Positions 62,765 to 64,000 of a stretch of 64,000 bases of DNA are shown piece by piece (the first letter of the stretch is position 1; the number at the start of each line of letters is the position of its first letter). Made by a program: the position numbers and the translations under genes. This stretch comes from Bacteroidales bacterium (GTDB lineage Bacteria; Bacteroidota; Bacteroidia; Bacteroidales; F082): NCBI GenBank assembly GCA_024400455.1, contig JAKSMU010000004.1:1-64000 (forward strand), read 5' to 3'. The notes below the pieces were generated by a model that saw only the letters and a list, made by a program, of their open reading frames with translations, made no database searches and was not told where the DNA came from.

Positions 62765-63940
62765 ATGAAAATCTTCGTATTACTGCCACGCATCCCCTAC
62801 CCCCTCGAAAAAGGCGATAAATTACGTGCTTTCAACCAAATAAAGCAACTTGCCAAACAAAACGAAATCGTACTTTGCGCCCTTAACGACGACCCGAAAG
62901 TTGATGAGCAATTGGCTTTTAAGGCCTTGCAACCCTATTGCCAATCTATCAATTTCATCAGCTTCAGCAAACCACAAATCGTCCTCGGACTGGCAAGAGC
63001 CTTTTTCAAAGGCCTGCCCATGCAATGCGGCTATTTCTACAACCACAAGGCAGCGAAGAAAATCAATGCGCTGATTGACAAACATAAACCCGACATGCTC
63101 TTCGGACAACTGCTTCGTGTGGCCGAATATATCCGCAAAAAAGACATTCCGAAAGTTATCGACTATCAAGATGTTTTCTCGTATGGAATGAAACGCCGCG
63201 CCGACATTGCCTCGCCCATTACGCGACCTGTTTTCAATATGGAATACAAGCGTCTGAAGCGCTACGAAGCCGCCATTTTCGACGATTTTGATGTCAAAAC
63301 CATCATCAGTGAACCTGACCGCGACTTAATTCCACATCCGAAGAAAAACGAAATCCTCATCATTCCCAACGGCGTCGACCACGATTTTTTCGCCCCGCAA
63401 GAAAAGGAAAAGAAATACGACATCGTTTTTACCGGCAACATGAGCTATGCACCCAACGTGAACGCCGTGGAATATTTGGCCAATGAGATTTTGCCCATTG
63501 TCTGGAAACAAATCCCTAACGCTAAAATGTATATTGCCGGCGCAACACCCGACCCGAAAGTCAAGAAAGCCGCTTGCGACAACATCATCATCAGCGGCTG
63601 GCTCGACGACATCCGCGATGCTTACGCACAAAGCCGCATTTTCATCGCCCCGATGCGCATCGGAACAGGCTTGCAAAACAAGCTCTTGGAAGCCATGTCG
63701 ATGGGTTTGCCAGCCATCACCACGCCTTTGGCCAACGGCTCGTTAGGCGCTGGAAACGGCAAGGAAATCCTCGTCGGCAGCAACGCCGAAGAACTGGCGC
63801 AGCACATCATAACCCTACTGACCGACAACGACCGCGCAAAGCAAATCGCCCAAGCCGGTTTCGACTTCACCAACCGCGTTTACGATTGGGGCAAAGCCAC
63901 GCATATCATGGAAGAGGCGATGAAAAAAGCCATCCATTAG
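62765..63940 (+). CDS. GT4-family glycosyltransferase (exosortase-associated sugar transferase type)
   Basis: This 391-residue GT-B enzyme starts with VLLPRIPYPLEKGDKLRAFN, a pattern shared with sugar transferases of the TIGR03087 type. Other motifs are KVIDYQDVFSYGMKRRA (near 130-146) and ILIIPNGVDHDFFAP, then VFTGNMSYAPNVNAVEYLAN and IAPMRIGTGLQNKLLEAMSM in the donor domain. The substrate is unknown. It has its own -7 element, so it can be transcribed apart from the upstream pair. No exosortase gene is in the window. Confidence 0.85.
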   Translation: MKIFVLLPRIPYPLEKGDKLRAFNQIKQLAKQNEIVLCALNDDPKVDEQLAFKALQPYCQSINFISFSKPQIVLGLARAFFKGLPMQCGYFYNHKAAKKINALIDKHKPDMLFGQLLRVAEYIRKKDIPKVIDYQDVFSYGMKRRADIASPITRPVFNMEYKRLKRYEAAIFDDFDVKTIISEPDRDLIPHPKKNEILIIPNGVDHDFFAPQEKEKKYDIVFTGNMSYAPNVNAVEYLANEILPIVWKQIPNAKMYIAGATPDPKVKKAACDNIIISGWLDDIRDAYAQSRIFIAPMRIGTGLQNKLLEAMSMGLPAITTPLANGSLGAGNGKEILVGSNAEELAQHIITLLTDNDRAKQIAQAGFDFTNRVYDWGKATHIMEEAMKKAIH

Positions 63941-63985
63941 TTTTTCCCTTTAACAAACATTTAAACACCAAACGAAACAACATAC

Positions 63986-64000
63986 ATGGCACAACAAACT
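63986..64000 (+). CDS. Start of a further gene cut by window edge
   Basis: An ATG at 63986 opens a frame encoding MAQQT before the window ends, 45 bases after the glycosyltransferase stop. The gene cannot be identified from five codons. Confidence 0.4.

Overview
The window is about 64 kb of a Bacteroidales-type (Bacteroidota) chromosome. The evidence is the gene complement: a DUF4249/TonB-receptor pair, DUF4271, DUF4296, DUF6261, a GG-leader natural-product precursor, and the order S41 peptidase - yidD - rnpA - hemD-like - DUF4271. Almost no gene has a Shine-Dalgarno sequence. Instead, many intergenic gaps on both strands carry the Bacteroidota -7 promoter element TAnnTTTG close to the start codon. 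The species cannot be named from the sequence alone. No rRNA, tRNA, transposase, integrase or CRISPR array was seen.

Layout. 1-1.7 kb: left edge of an AT-rich peptide natural-product (RiPP) locus on the minus strand, with a GG-leader precursor, a CPBP-type membrane protein and a LanC-like cyclase that appears frameshifted and is cut by the window edge; a promoter about 390 bp upstream implies a long hairpin-rich leader. 1.7-5.2 kb: a lone LytTR regulator, a small DUF3244-like secreted protein and a membrane TPR/coiled-coil/winged-helix regulator. 5.9-9.8 kb: EamA transporter, IMPACT protein, dnaA and an RsmI-like methyltransferase. 9.8-13.3 kb: two consecutive POT-family peptide transporters. 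13.6-23.2 kb: valS, FKBP isomerase with a Cys-rich tail, vWA membrane protein, fabG, two glycosyltransferases, an unknown protein and pssA.

23.4-34.0 kb: a defence island that reads as one plus-strand operon: hsdR - DUF488 protein - unknown partner - hsdS - SIR2-like - HerA ATPase - hsdM. A complete type I restriction-modification system is thus split by two other modules. SIR2 and HerA overlap by one base, hsdM follows HerA after 3 bases, and the SIR2/HerA segment is visibly richer in A+T than hsdR and hsdM. This is the most interesting region.

34.1-35.9 kb: a DUF6261 gene preceded by six 42-bp tandem repeats, each centred on the same palindrome, then repeat-rich intergenic DNA. 35.9-50.8 kb: core genes for lipopolysaccharide export and Kdo synthesis (lptB, kdsD), recQ, polyprenyl diphosphate synthase, queA, GtrA, cdd, an O-antigen-ligase-like protein, S41 protease, yidD, rnpA, a HemD-like protein and DUF4271. 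50.9-53.3 kb: pta-ackA for acetate and ATP production. 53.4-59.8 kb: an unknown protein, a lone PAS protein, the DUF4249/TonB pair and a GIN-domain/beta-barrel fusion. 60.0-64.0 kb: an LptF/LptG-family permease and two GT4-type glycosyltransferases, with the start of another gene at the right edge. Envelope and lipopolysaccharide biogenesis (lptB, kdsD, LptF/G, five glycan-related genes) is a recurring theme.
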